64,000 nucleotides of DNA from Ridgeia piscesae (GCA_025642075.2 JAODUO010000426.1:243501-307500); one strand, 5' to 3'; positions 25,861 through 58,564 are shown, counted from the first letter of the stretch. The notes: generated by a model from the letters alone, not told the origin. Made by a program: numbers and translations.

Positions 25861-26465
25861 GCCCTACTTAGTCTTAGGCTCAGTCTTGGCTTAGGTCTTA
25901 GGCGTAGGCTAAGCAATTTAAAATGGGCCAAATTGCATTACCGCGAAGCCGAAGATGATAGAGCAAATACTGAAATAGTCGCGCTTGGCACTGCAGAGTA
26001 AAATAAGAAATTATATACTATGGTCTATGCATTTGTCGGTCATTGATTTGTACTGCTCCAGTTTCACTCTTTCAGTGTGTCACAATCAGTGGTAAACATG
26101 GTCATAGACGGCTAGGTACCGCAAGATGTTGATGAGGCGATTTTGTAACGTAAGGCGAAATTGACGTATTAGAGTCTAGACTGCAGTACTTCTAGTTCTC
26201 GGACGAAATTGCACTGCGTAGGTACCGAGTTGTCTGGCCCGTACAGACGGTTCCTCGACTCCACGTTAGGAATGTAAACCTCATATATCTAGGCAACCTA
26301 GTCGAATTAGGCAGTTAGGCTGTCACTTGAAATAGCCATAGGCTATGGTTGGATATACTATATATAATAATAATATAAAATAAACCTTATTTTATTGATG
26401 ACCTTCGTTTGCTTTTTTCAGAAACTTAATTGTTGGACGTTTTTCTTCTGTTCGTCTGACAATAT
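25861..26465. other. Start of unit A, no gene recognised
   Basis: Contains a short array of TTAGGCTTAGGTCTTAGGC-like words (25,870-25,915, also at 48,735-48,780), then unrecognised sequence shared with unit B. Confidence 0.5.
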
Positions 26466-27412
26466 GGCCGACTTCGATTAGTCTACGCGAGTTACTCGCG
26501 TAACCCTAAAGTGGTATCCGGTTTACGCTGCGCACGCAGTACCAAGAGAGTAATCCAACTGAACAGCGATGATTGTGATCACGGAGATAAACCCCTTATG
26601 TAAATACATTAAATAAATTTATCAGATGTTCAGTGTGTAAATTTTGATGTTCGTCTTGTTGGTCTTAAATTATAATTCATAGACTGTGGTGATTTTAATG
26701 CATATTTAAATGATTGTGTCGTGTAATGTTTAATTAATTTCTTGTGCCTACGTTCCCCATTGGCTGTCGCTGCTAATGACGTAGTTACTCGAGTGAATCC
26801 TCCCCAAACCGCGATTGTCTCAGATAGCAGCCTTGAAGATTCACCTCGTTTATCTATGTCAAGAAGGGTCACGTGAGCAAGTGATATTGGATTTTCGATT
26901 GGTACTCGTGTTACTTGAGTTACTCGCGTTCTAGCGCTTATATTTTCCGGCGTTAGAAACATTCCGGTTGACGTTTCTGCGCATGCGCGATATATGTAAA
27001 ATCATCAATGTGCAGCGAAAAGACAAAGTATTTATTGTATAAATATTACGGGTTGTTCGTATATAACCTCTCAGCAAAATTATTTGTCGCAAATTAATAC
27101 GTGGCAAACAAGTTTTGGGGCATATTTTGATAGCAAGCATAAATCACGTGATTCTAGTGCGCCATAATCCGTGACAGTGATTTATAAAAAAAACGTGCTA
27201 TTTTATTGCATTGACATTTTAAGAAGCTCTTCGCAGTAATCATCACAGGAGAGTTAACGAACAGCTCGTGGCATTTATACAGAAAATGCTTTGTTGTTTC
27301 GCTGGACATTGATGATTTTACATTTATTGCGCATGCGCAGAAACGTCAACCGGAACGTTTTTAACGACCGGAAAAATGTAAGCGCGACAGCGTAGCTCAA
27401 TCGAAGTCGGCC
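26466..27412. mobile_element. TIR element in unit A, split by a MITE
   Basis: Left end GGCCGACTTCGATTAGTCTA continuing CGCGAGTTACTCGCG; right end is the inverse, ...GCGTAGCTCAATCGAAGTCGGCC. The flanking bases are TAT on both sides, a possible 3-bp target duplication. The equivalent in unit B is 49,316-50,252. No coding capacity seen. A 460-bp MITE sits inside it just before the right end. Confidence 0.65.
26930..27389. mobile_element. 460-bp MITE with long TIRs, absent from unit B
   Basis: Ends TCTAGCGCTTATATTTTCCG and, inverted, TGTCGCGCTTACATTTTTCC. The inverted repeats continue imperfectly for roughly 90-150 bp through the shared phrase GTTGACGTTTCTGCGCATGC. It is flanked by GCGT on both sides (26,926-26,929 and 27,390-27,393). 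Unit B has the uninterrupted site CTCGCGTAGCTCAATCG at about 50,228-50,243, so this is a clean insertion with a 4-bp target duplication. Confidence 0.88.
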
Positions 27413-27556
27413 TATGATTCTCCACCAGAAGAGCTGCGGGCCAGTTGATGTAGTAATCAGGAGAGCATGAATCCCGTTGTCTCCCACTCGACCAGGAATA
27501 CTAACATTTCTTTCTCGGTCTGAAAACATGAAGTTGTTTCTCGTGTTGCAGGTCAC

Positions 27557-27700
27557 GTGTTGTTTCCCGACATCTTCCACACACGGGCTTCCACATTCTA
27601 CGTCGCCGAGTTCCTCTTCCTCCTCGTTGTGTCGCTTGGGATGTCGTCGTGTCACGCGGCTTGGGGAAGACAGAACCGAGGTGTTTGATGACCTAGCCAT
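27557..27700 (-). CDS. Possible first coding exon, unit A (hypothetical)
   Basis: Minus strand from ATG at 27,700 (context ACAATGG): MARSSNTSVLSSPSRVTRRH, then an acidic block NEEEEELGDVECGSP, ending CVEDVGKQH before GTGACC. 144 nt, 48 codons. Unit B has the same frame at 50,442-50,585 with three substitutions. No family is recognised. Conservation alone proves nothing because the whole block is a recent duplicate. The opposite strand also has an open frame and a plausible acceptor (TCGTGTTGCAG), so even the strand is uncertain. Confidence 0.2.
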
Positions 27701-28121
27701 TGTACCTTTATGTCCCACTGGGGATGAAGTGGATAAGTAATAATAGCCATTTACAAGTTTATATCGCATTAAATTAATTATATTGGCGATTTTGCATCCA
27801 CACTATAATTCATAATTATTTTTTTCTAAAATGATCATTAATAAAAACCCGACTGGGCAGGTGGAATCTAGCTCAGACATGGAATATAGGTTAACTGTGA
27901 AAGTCAAGGCAATGTCACTGAAATTTATGTTTCCTAAAGGGTTTAGCAAGGTTCATGGTGTATTTATGAATTTGTTATGCCATAAAATATTGGTGAAATT
28001 TAAAGTCATGTTGTATGAAATCATTATATTTGCAGTTTTAATTTTTCAAATATTTACAGTTCTCATTTCTAAACTATTTCAGCTAATTTATGTCACTAAT
28101 AGGAATTAATCCAATGCTGTT

Positions 28122-28178
28122 GGTCAAGTCTAGATCATATGTGGAATCTAGGTCATATGTGGAATCTAGGTCGACCTC
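28122..28178. repeat. 18-bp minisatellite, short allele
   Basis: Units of TCTAGGTCATATGTGGAA, about two and a half copies; unit B has about four and a half at 51,050-51,130. Confidence 0.8.
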
Positions 28179-28769
28179 TAATATTTTAGAAATAAAGATA
28201 AGATTAGAAATATATGGCAATAATAGTAATCGACTTTGTCAGGCGCTAAATTACAAAATGTACCTAATACAAAATAGTGGATATCAATTAAGGTCGAAGT
28301 AATACTATATAAACTCATGACATCTAAAAACCCTAAATAATGGCATCAACCAGGTGGCTCTTGGTTATGCTGTACTTAATAAAAAATTGTAATCTCAGCC
28401 GGTCATTATCTTCTAAACAGCGGATCTATAAATGTCGTTGATATGTCAATTATACCATGTTTGATTTTGATGTCGCTATCTACCAATCTATCAAATCCCT
28501 TAAACGTAATTGCTCTTTGTGACGCAGAATTTGAGATAATGTGACATTTGCATTGACGATCGCCATCTTTAAAAGTGATATTATAATATAAATCTCAAAA
28601 CCACATTGTTATTGTTCTATATGACGCAGCTATAAAGATTCGGGAAAACTTTTGAAAAATAGCTGTTCCCAAGATGTGCTCGTTTTTTATTTGAAGGCTA
28701 CATGTATATACAGTGGCGTAGCCAGGAATTTGCATTGGAGGAGGCCACCCGACAACCAAGCAAACACTG

Positions 28770-28955
<186 letters not shown>

Positions 28956-29201
28956 ATTCATAGAAGGCGTCAAAATTAGCAATCCATAGCCCTTGGATCA
29001 TATCCGCCTATTATATATCCGACCACCACATTCCTCACGCGACATCTCCCAAACCTACTGACAAAGACCATGACGAATACCAACATGTAGTCACTTATTT
29101 TGATGAAACAATAATTAAACATTCCTACCTTAACATGGGTGATGAGGCTTAACCATAGGAAACTTCAATTACCCCGTGCATAATCGAGTAGATGATTTTG
29201 T

Positions 29202-30060
29202 TTGGTTATAATGAGGGTCACAGCAGGGGCAAATGCTTGGAGGAAAGTCGAACGGGTGATGGGAGATAGACGAATATCACGTAAACTTAAAGGAAATGTG
29301 CTTAACTCGTATGTTACCCAGGCATACATGAATGGACTAAAGACGATGGCACTAACAGAGAAACAACAGGAGAAGGTCAGGGTTTACGAAAACAACCTGT
29401 TAAGAAGAATCTTGGGAGAGCAGTGCTCAAGGGTTGAGCTTCGGACTCTCGACTAAGAGGACCCGGCTTCGAATCCTGTGCTGCGATGCTAAAACCTTGG
29501 GCAAGTGTTTCACTCTACATTGCTCCAGATCAGTCAGCTGTATACATGAGTGGTGGGTTTGTGTATGAGTAGTCTTCGCGCATTAAGTGCAGCATATGGC
29601 TGGATGCTTCCTAGAGATGTTGAGATGGTGTATGATTGAACTGGTCTGCCAGGGAAGTAAAGTGTAAAGCGCTTTGAGCAATCCAGAGGATTGGATACTG
29701 CGCTGTATACGAACTTACCTTTACCTTTTTAAGAGAGCTGACAAGAGAAGAATGGATGAACTGAGAGTGGAGGTTGGAGTGAAGGAAAATGTTAAGACGA
29801 AACTGGCGATGAGTAGGATGCCATGGGCTGATCATGTGGAAATAATGGGAGATGATTACCTGGCAAAGAGAAAAGATGCCCTGAAAGTGGAGTGAAACAG
29901 GAGGTGAGGAAGACCGAAATTGCGATGGAGGATTGCAATAAATATAACTTGAAATAGAGGGAGAAAACGGAGGAAAAGAGCAACAGATAGAAGGAATTGG
30001 AGACTGCTGATAGAGAACTTAGTGTGACAAAAAGTGAAAGGATGAAAACAGACAATAGAC
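29202..30060 (+). mobile_element. LINE C-terminal remnant interrupted by a SINE
   Basis: Plus strand: AWRKVERVMGDRRISRKLKG, a TQAYMNGLKTMALTEKQQEK block, ENNLLRRILG, then a break. After the SINE the same protein continues as RADKRRMDELRVEVGVKE, KTKLAMSRMPWADHVEIMGD, LAKRKDALKVE and a decayed GRPKLRW tail. This is the region after the RT core in one widespread LINE type. Stops and frameshifts make it inactive. Confidence 0.8.
29413..29735 (+). mobile_element. tRNA-derived SINE, best preserved copy
   Basis: A tRNA-like head with an anticodon-arm-like CGGACTCTCGACTAAGAGG and a B-box CGGCTTCGAATCC, a unique body (CCTTGGGCAAGTGTTTCACT, CAGTCAGCTGTATACATGAG), then a tail with GTAAAGCGCTTTGAGCAATC, GGATACTGCGCTGTATACG and a 3' end GAACTTACCTTTACC. 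It interrupts a LINE reading frame. The target duplication is not certain; AGAGC is present at both edges. Confidence 0.8.
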
Positions 30061-30717
30061 ACGGAAATAATGGTCAACTCACTCCTGACGATAGCAACAA
30101 ACAAAAGAAAACAAAATGCAGTTTGACCCTAGTATAGTATCCGGGCAACTATTATTTTGAATCCTAAATATGTAGATTAGCCATCATGTACATTGAGAAT
30201 GATGACATTTTCGTTGCCCTGTCACCTCTTGGGCTGCAGCCTGCGACAGAAGTGGATAATTACTAACTTAATCGTATTTCAATGATGACACATTTCTTTG
30301 CGGGAAGGTAGGACTCTATGAATGAGGCAACCAGTTATTGGTCCTCCGTTCCCCACCATCCCAATTTTCCACGACCGCCTGCCCCCCCCCTACTGGCTAC
30401 GTCACTGTGGATGTTTTACACAAATGAACACTAAAACGTTCTTAACTACCTGTGCTTAACAATAATCGGCTGTTTATGTCTTTAGAAAATAACTCAAACA
30501 GTCAATTAAGAATATATTTTATGATAAGTACACGCAGGCGCATTGCGTATATGCATTGCTATTTTGCGTACAGCTTGGTGCATAGCATCTATTGGTTTGT
30601 GTGATTTATTTATTTATGCTATCGTAATTTTTTTTTTCATTAACATAGTAGAAACGTGATACTGCGTCCCATGTAGTCAATGCTACCGCTTCCTCGTTTT
30701 CTTCTTTTTCCTCTTCA

Positions 30718-45444
<14,727 letters not shown>

Positions 45445-46899
45445 CGTCTGATTCTTGGTTGAACTCCGTACACCTTCGCTCATTTTTGTTTTGCCCATAA
45501 TACACCGGACGCTCAGTTAATATATCCCACAATGCACCATAATAAAAGTTTCCTGTTTCTATTATGGGATGGCCGCCTGATACCATGTCGAATGACACTG
45601 TAAGCTTCAATGCCCGTATGTGCGGTTCGATTGACGGCGGGAAAAACATATCAGGAATCTTTTATTCAAGTCTGGTCGTTACTTTAATTTATGCGCTAGG
45701 CAAGTGAACAAGGAAGCATTGGGTTTATCGAGACCCCAACCAATATTTTAGATGCAAATCCTGCCCATCTGATGTATTTGTCGTTGTTGTTTTTAAACAG
45801 GCAACGGGGACCACTACACCAATGATTATTTCGTGCTGTTGGCATGATGCATGTGTGCTCAATAGACAGAACAGCCAAAACAACGCCATGTTGGCACTGA
45901 ATTCGACCCAACTTTCTGCGACGTTCCATCGACTGTACATTAATATAGACATTATGCTTTCATAATATTGACGGACATGCTATATGATATCAATATTTAA
46001 CTATGTGTGTAGTAGCAGTCTTGTATGATGCATATGGCGAACTGTAGATAATTTTAAACATCCGTTCCGGCATCGAGCCAGCACACCTGTTGTCGTGCCA
46101 CTAGTCGATGTTCCATCGGCTGTAGATGTACATGAATGTCAGACTATAGCCATATTTAGCTATGTGTGAGGCTTCGGAGTCATGCGGGTTCAGCAGCTGA
46201 TTGTAGAATGATTTAAACATGCGTTCCGCAAAACACTCCGCATTTTACACACGTCAAGAATATGTATAAGACGGCACAAAGAGCCTTAAATAGATAGAGT
46301 TTGGCCATTGACGTACCGATTTTTGATTGGTCGATGGATGTGGACGTCATTTTCGGTCTACATTAAAGCGTCTTCAAGCAGTATAGCATATAATGCTTTG
46401 CTGTTCTACAGTGGGATTAAGGCTTTAGGCTCACCTCATATCCCATTGCATTTGATTTTTTTTACTCCTCCAAGAAATACTCTCATTCAATTACATAAGG
46501 TAGTGTGTTTAGCAAATTGATCGAAATCGTTATGGTAGACATAACATAGTGAAATTACACATAATACTTAATTTGCAAGAAGTTAACAAAAGACTTCTTT
46601 CTTCGTAATTATGAATAGTTATTGCAATGTTAACACATAATTACTGTAACTTTGTACTCTATCGTATAAAGCTTATTACGGTTACTAGATAGCCTATGTG
46701 TTTCCATTTGAATAGTAATATGACGTCTGCTATGTCCATTCAACAGAAGAAGCAACTCACAAACCATGAAATGGTATTATACTGTATTATCTTTACAAAA
46801 CTGTTTTACTAAGCAATACTATTACTATGATGTTGTTGTTGAATGAACTCATTCATTAAAATAATACCATTACGTACTACACATATTTAATTTTGTAAT

Positions 46900-46902
<3 letters not shown>

Positions 46903-46960
<58 letters not shown>
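46903..46960. repeat. (CA)n-(TA)n compound microsatellite
   Basis: CA run followed directly by a TA run. Confidence 0.95.
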
Positions 46961-46962
<2 letters not shown>

Positions 46963-47816
46963 CCCAAGTCATATTGATTATAAGAAGACAACCTATATTG
47001 ATGAATGTGTGTCCTAAAATATATTAATTAGTTGTAAACGTCTAGTAATTGTTGCGTATTTTTACATGTGCTTGCGAGTTACGGGTTTGACAGGGAACAT
47101 TATTTATGAAACTTGGAGGTAGATTTGTTCCACTGTATTTATTGTATTTATTGATTGACTAGTACACCAGGTCATCACACATGGGAGTATATAGCAAGTA
47201 ACTACACAACGTATACAACTGTACATGATGATATGTATGATCTTTATTAAAAATGCTTTTAACAATACTATATGAACCTCGTTTTTATATACGTGTATAT
47301 GTATCTATATTTGCAAGTTCTATTGAGTCTACAATAAATGTATTTATTTGAAGTGAACTGAATTGTATTATTTTCTCATGGAGATGTGTTAATGGTTCTC
47401 AAAATATGTAAATGAATAATCATTGTAGATAAAAAGAGAGGTTAATTCTCTTTTATTTTCATTTTTATCCAGGTTTACCTATAGAATACCATACTAATGT
47501 GAACTACTTGAAATTTTATACTAGAAAAGATGTGAACATTTCAAGTTTTCTTTGTCAAGCAGATGCTTTGCAGATGTCTGATATGTTTAAATTAATGTCA
47601 GTATGTGGACTGTATCAAGGCTGAGAAGGACGAGTCTCTGTACAATGGCTTCTAGTGAGGTTCCAGCTTTACTACTGTTCCTCAGGTAGCTGCTGATTAG
47701 AGCACAAAGACATCATCCCATTAACAAACGGTCAGTGTAAACCTTATAATGATATGCTGACTTTCCACCATTTTAAAGCTACACACGAAATAGCCTTAAA
47801 ATACACATCGGTTGCA

Positions 47817-47848
47817 GGTGGGGGTGGGGGTGGGGGTGGGGGTGGGGC
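47817..47848 (+). repeat. (GGGGGT)n G-rich tract
   Basis: Five G-runs of four to five separated by single T residues, fitting the consensus for an intramolecular G-quadruplex. Confidence 0.9.
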
Positions 47849-49315
47849 TTTGACTCAACCGAAACTCCAACTGGTTCATGGTCGGAGAACGAACGTACCA
47901 CCGTCCTAGCCTGGAGTGGAGGATGCATTGACTTTCACTAAGCATTGGTACGCCATCCTTTCCGTGTTAATTTAATTTCCCTAAACTTCCTAAGAATGGT
48001 TCTCAGCATGAAGCCCAAACGCCCAATATCACATCATATCCATGTGCGCACTTATTACACATTAGCGAGCATCTCCAGTCCAAGCAGAACAAAAAAGCAT
48101 AATATTTTAACACGTTATGTGATGATCACGTGCCTAGATAAAACAAAATGGCGTCCAGATTTACAATTGGCCAAACTGTGTATCTAAGGTTCTGATCCTA
48201 GTTGCGTTAGAGCGCTCTCTGTCGGATTAGTTATTGTGGTACCTCATTCCTTTGTGTGACGTCGTTAAACTACGTCAGATGTTGTTTAACTTTAGCATTT
48301 ACTGGAAGCCATTTTGGTTTTGCGTTGTTCGAGTTTGATCGGACTGGTCTCAATAGCTCTGGTTGGATCTTACGAGGTGATTTCACAGTAAACAACACAA
48401 CTGATATTCATAGACTAAACCCAAGGACAAGGTAGAGTGTGCATTTGTTTGAGTTACTACTACTGCGAAACTCTTCGCCGCACTTTAGTAAACTATCGCG
48501 CCAAACTGGCTGTCAACGACCACACTGGCACAGTAAAGAGCGCCGTAATATTCTGGACTGGCGGTCCTCAATTTCGTCGGAACAGAAACATCTTTTTAAC
48601 CATAACTCCTGGACACACCCTTCCATAAGATATGCATATATAGTGAATGAGTACCATATAATTAAATCGAATTTGTTTGCACATAAATCGATTGAAAGGT
48701 TGTTTAGGGCGAAATACTTAGGCCCTAGCCTGCCCTACTTAGGCTTAGCCTTAGGTCTTAGGCTTAGGCTTAGCAATATAAAACGGGACAAATTGCGTTA
48801 CCGCAAAGCAGAAGATGCTAGAGCAAATATAGTCGCGCTTGGTATTGCAGAGTAAAATAAGAAATTATGTTGATTTGCATTAGTACTGCTCCAGTTTCGC
48901 TCTTTCAGCGTGTCATAATCAGTGGTAAACATAGTTATAGACGGCTATCGCAAGATGTTGATGTGGCGATTTTTTTACGTAAGGCGAAATTGACGTATTA
49001 GAGTCTACATTGCAGTATTTCTAGTTCTATTTGTTTTCTCGGACGAAATTGCACTGCATGGGTACCGAGTTGTCTGGTCCGAACAGACGGTTCCTCGACT
49101 CCACGTTAGGAATGTAAACCTCATATCAAAGCGACCTAGTAGACTTAGGCAGTTAGGCTGTCACTTGACATAATCATATGCTATGGCTGGATATGCTAGG
49201 CTACGCCAGGTGCCAGTTTAAGACAAAAAATACATCTTATTTTATTCATAACCTTCGTTTGCTTTCTTCAGAAACTTAGTTGTGGGACGTTTTTCTTCTG
49301 TTCGTCTGAAAATAT

Positions 49316-50252
49316 GGTCGACTTCGATTGGTCTACGCGAGTTACTCGCGTAACTCTAACGTGGTATCCGGTTTACGCTGCGCACGCAATACTACGAGAG
49401 TAACTCATTAGGGCGTGTAAGTCTCGTGCGCGAAAACGAGACTGGGGGCTGTTGGGGGCAGGAAATCCATATTCTCCATGTTAACATATAGGTGATTAGC
49501 TGCAAATACTTGTGTTTGGTTATCTTGATTAACAATGAAGAGTGCCATATTTCGCGGAGTACAATCTGTTTGGGGCAAACGTATACAGGTGTAATGATTA
49601 TGTGCATTTAGACAACTTGTCAGATATAAGTGCTTATCGAAACCATAACGTACAGCAATGTAAAATGCAAATCCCGTAAAAGACACATACGGCCTAAAAT
49701 CGTGTTTATTATATGCACTATGTAAATCGCTAAATGTCTATGAAAGTGTGGTAAACTCAAATTTAAATTGGACATTTAAGATAAGAAAGGAAGCTACAAC
49801 TGTCATCCATCGTTAGAATATTATTCTTGTGTTCAGTCCCCAATCAGCTCCAGTCGCGCGGAGTCTCGCCATGTATCGTGACCCACGGAGATAAACCCCT
49901 TATGTAAATATGTTAAATAAATTAATAAGTTTTTCAGTGTGTACATTTTGATGTTCATCTTGTTGGTCTTACATTATAATTTATAGAATGTGGTGATTTT
50001 AATGCATATTTAAATGATTGTGTCGTGTAATGTTTAATTAATTTCTTGTGCCTACGTTCCCTGTTGGCTGTCGCTGCTAATGACGTAGTTACTCGAGTGA
50101 ATCCTCCCCAAACCGCGATTGCCTCAGGTAGCGGCCTTGAAGATTCACCTCGTTTATCTATGTCAAGAAGGGTTACGTGAGCAAGTGATCTTGGATGTTC
50201 GATTGGTACTCGTGTTACTTGAGTTACTCGCGTAGCTCAATCGAAGTTGGCC
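49316..50252. mobile_element. TIR element in unit B
   Basis: Left end GGTCGACTTCGATTGGTCTA continuing CGCGAG; right end inverted GGCCAACTTCGATTGAGCTA continuing CGCGAG. Counterpart of 26,466-27,412. It lacks the 460-bp MITE of unit A but carries the dispersed repeat 49,405-49,890. Confidence 0.65.
49405..49890. mobile_element. Dispersed repeat, copy 2
   Basis: Same family as 21,682-22,860, without the nested MITE. Absent from the matching place in unit A (near 26,550-26,580). Confidence 0.6.
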
Positions 50253-50441
50253 CTCCACCAGAAGAGCTGCGGGGCAGTTGATGTAGTAATGAGGGGAGCG
50301 TAAATCCCGTTGTGTCAAGAAGAACATTTTAAACTTTATTACCTATTATCCAACACGACCAGGAATACTAACATTTCTTTCTCGGTCGGAAAACATGAAG
50401 TGACCACTGACAATATCGTTGTTTCTCGTGTTGCAGGTCAC

Positions 50442-50585
50442 GTGTTGTTTCCCGACATCTTCCACACACGGGCTTCCACATTCTACGTCGCCGAGTTCCT
50501 CTTCCTCCTCGTTGTGTCGCTTGGGATGTCGTCGTGTCACGCGGCGTGGGCAAGACAGAACCGAGGTGTTTGATGGCCTAGCCAT
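50442..50585 (-). CDS. Possible first coding exon, unit B (hypothetical)
   Basis: Duplicate of 27,557-27,700: 48 codons from ATG at 50,585, changes S3-to-P type only (MARPSNTSVLSCPRRVTRRH). Ends before GTGACC. Strand and coding status are uncertain, as for the unit A copy. Confidence 0.2.
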
Positions 50586-51049
50586 TGTACCTTTATGTCC
50601 CACTGGAGATGAAGTGGATAAGTAATAATAGCCATTTACAAGTTTATATCGCATTAAATTAATTATATTGGCGATTTTGCATCCACACTATAATTCATAA
50701 TTTTTTTCTTTCTAAAATGATCATTAATAAAAACCCGACTGGGCAGGTGGAATCTAGCTCAGACATGGAATATAGGTTAACTGTGAAAGTCAAGGCAATG
50801 TCATTGAAATTTATGTTTCCTAAAGGGTTGTAGCAAGGTTTATGATGCATTTATGAATTTGTTATGTCGTAACATATTGGTGAAATGTAAAGTTTAGGTC
50901 AAATAATTATGTCATGTTGTAATAGCCGTTTAAATGCTGTATGAAATCATTATATTTGCAGTTTTAATTTTTCAAATATTTACAGTTCTTATTTCTAAAC
51001 TATTTCAGCTAATTTATGTCACTAATAGGAATTAATCCCATGCTGCGGG

Positions 51050-51130
51050 TCAAGTCTAGGTCATATGTGGAATCTAGGTCATATGTGGAATCTAGGTCAT
51101 ATGTGGAATCTAGGTCATGTGGAATCTAGG
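51050..51130. repeat. 18-bp minisatellite, long allele
   Basis: About four and a half TCTAGGTCATATGTGGAA units, one of them shortened; unit A has about two and a half. Confidence 0.8.
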
Positions 51131-51895
51131 TCGACCTTTGTTAATATTTTAGAAATAAAGATAAGATAAGAAATATATAACTTTGTCAGGCACTAAATTA
51201 CAAAATGTACCTAATACAAAATAGTGGATATCAATTAAGGTCGAAGTAATACTATATAAAATCATGACGTCTAAAAACCCTAAATAATGGCATCAACCAG
51301 GTGGCTCTTGGTTATGCTGTACTTAATAAAAAAATAGTAGGCTCAGCCGGTCGTTATCTTCTAAACAGCGGATCTATGAATGTCGTTGATATGTCAATTA
51401 TACCATGTTTGATGTCGCTATCTACCAACCTATCAAACACATTAAACGTAATTGCTCTCTGTGACTCAGAATTTGCGATAATATGACAGCATTAATTCGC
51501 TGTTACTGCCGTCTATAGCTACATCTGGACATAACTACCCTCACGTCATTATCGAGCAACAAAAAGATACAATTCATATATTTGTAACATTTATAAACCA
51601 CCTGTTATTTACTTACAAAATAAGTTTATTTTGGACATAGCAAGAGAATGCTCGTGTTAAGCATGGCGGACACCATCCGATATGTGAAGCTTAGCTGATG
51701 ACAAATCGTATCTCAAGATGTCGGCATGTGTCATCGACTGAAGAAAATGCAGTGTCCGGAGTTCTTCCGACAAAAGACAAACCTTAGTTGGCGACTAAGG
51801 AACATTCCAAAATCGAATATCCCCGATAGTGTCCGCGTAACAAAACACGCGACAAATGCAGTGTCCGTCGACCTGACCGTGGTCGGTGACACACC

Positions 51896-52047
51896 GTAAC
51901 GCAACGCAACGCAACGCAACGCAACGCAACGCAACGCAACGCAACGCAACGCAACGCAACGCAACGCAACGCAACGCAACGCAACGCAACGCAACGCAAC
52001 GCAACGCAACGCAACGCAACGCAACGCAACGTAACGCAACGCAACGC
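51896..52047. repeat. (GCAAC)n pentanucleotide, about 30 copies
   Basis: Nearly perfect 5-bp period with one GTAAC unit. All frames are open in places ((NATQR)n plus, (CVALR)n minus), none supported as coding. Confidence 0.97.
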
Positions 52048-52227
52048 GACACACCGGCCACATATGAGCCAATAAGCAGGCACGTTTCCTTGTAGCAATC
52101 CTAGCTGACATCAGATTTCGCTACAAAGTCGCCTTTGCGTTTTCCGACCACACCACTACCCACTGGTTGGCAGATCAGAAAAAAGGTTCTAGTCGTGAAA
52201 AGGGCGCATTTAAATATAACTATTATA

Positions 52228-52500
52228 AATTATTGTGTGGTTAGTGTAATCGTTAGCAAATCCGCCTGGCTCACTGGATTCAGTACCCGGAGCAGGCAGG
52301 CAGGATGATTGGTGTATAAACCTGGCTCTCATCATTGGACTGTGTATGCGTCGTGACTCTGAGATCACATTACTCTCGGATCACGGGTCTCAGTCTATGA
52401 GGAAAAGGAACCCCTGAGTAGGACAACAACCCTGACCCCGACTGCCAGTTTAGCCAGCGAACCGACGACAGGTCGGTTTGGCGATTATGTTATAAAAAAG
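52228..52500 (+). mobile_element. Possible tRNA-derived SINE
   Basis: Begins with a tRNA-like phrase GTGGTTAGTGTAATCGTTAG then CAAATCCGCCTGGCTCACTG and GGATTCAGTACC in the B-box place. The body is unlike the SINE at 29,413. A near-palindrome GCGAACCGAC..GGTCGGTTTGGC lies near the 3' end. No target duplication is evident. Confidence 0.35.
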
Positions 52501-53705
52501 GCTAACTAGTTTAATGAAATCTAATAACTGACATCTGGAAGTACTCAAAGGAACAGTTCTAATTAAGACCGTATGGCATACTTAAAGGGACTATATCCGC
52601 TCTAGACGACACATTTCAACTGACGCTTTTGGCTGTGGCTATTTATAGAACACTCTCGCGCAGGCCAACTCGTTTCAACTTGCAATGCTCTCCCGTTTTC
52701 GGGCTCTTAGTCCGAGACGAGTAGAAATCTTGTGCATGACGCGATAATAGGGATGGGTAACGTCTGACTAACACAATGTTACATTATAGGGGCTTCCAAT
52801 AACGTGGCTAGGTCGATACTATCTGCCTAACCTGTTTCCAAAAAGAAAAGGTCAATAAATTGCAATGATGCATAAACATGTCTTCGAATAAGAGAGTTGC
52901 TCAAGTAATTACACAGGGTATCCAGATAGGATCACACTTATTTCTGTTGAAAAGACTGGTTAGAACAGTCAGTTTATTGCAACTGGTTTATTCACCATAC
53001 GTTTCCTGGCACAATATTCGTAAGACAGAATCACATCACGGGTCAAACTATATATATAAACCCTTATGAGATCAACCATGTGGCTCTAGATGATGTTGTA
53101 GTTAATATGCAGAAATAGTAGACTTAACTGGACGCTATCTTCTAAACGGCAGATCTGTGAATATTGTTGATGATCGATGTCGATACCGCTATCCACCAAT
53201 CTATCAGACACGCAAAGGTAATTGCTCTTTGTGACGCGGAATTTGAGAAAATGAGATATTTACATTGACGACCGCTATCTTTAAAATGGCTGACGTGAAA
53301 ACAGAAGTTCAAAATATTTAATATCAATCTCAATGCCAGAGTTATTGTTCTATATGACGCAGTTATAAAGAGTCTGGAAAATTACTTTGGCAGCCATTTT
53401 GAAAAATGGCTTTTCTCAAGATATGCTCGCTTTTTAATTTGGAGGCTATATGTATATGTTACACAAATGAACATTAAGACTTATTTAAGTACCTGTGCTT
53501 GACAATAATCGGCTGTTTACGTCTTCAAAAAACCCTCAAACAGTCAATTAAGAATATTTTATGATATGTACACGCAGACGCATCGGGAATATGCATTGTT
53601 ATTTTCCTTACATATTGGTTTGTGTGGTGTCATTGTTTCGGTTCTCGTTATTTGTATATTCAATATCATAGAAGTAACGTGTTAATGCCCCCCATGAAGT
53701 CAATG

Positions 53706-58564
<4,859 letters not shown>

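Larger units (their letters stand above)
45446..48694. other. Between lectin copy A exon 1 and unit B
   Basis: Holds the presumed promoter of lectin copy A. 45,920-46,070 and 46,108-46,230 are diverged direct copies of one another (GTTCCATCG..CTGTA, then ..AAACAT.CGTTCCG). 48,180-48,690 has unrecognised open frames. No gene is recognised. Confidence 0.5.

Noticed and set aside
29413..29480. tRNA gene
   Set aside because: The B-box and anticodon-like arm belong to a SINE head; no closed acceptor stem, and the sequence continues into a SINE body.
48437..48855. Open frame crossing the unit B boundary
   Set aside because: It spans the duplication junction, has no recognised domain, and its 3' part is repeated non-coding sequence from unit A.
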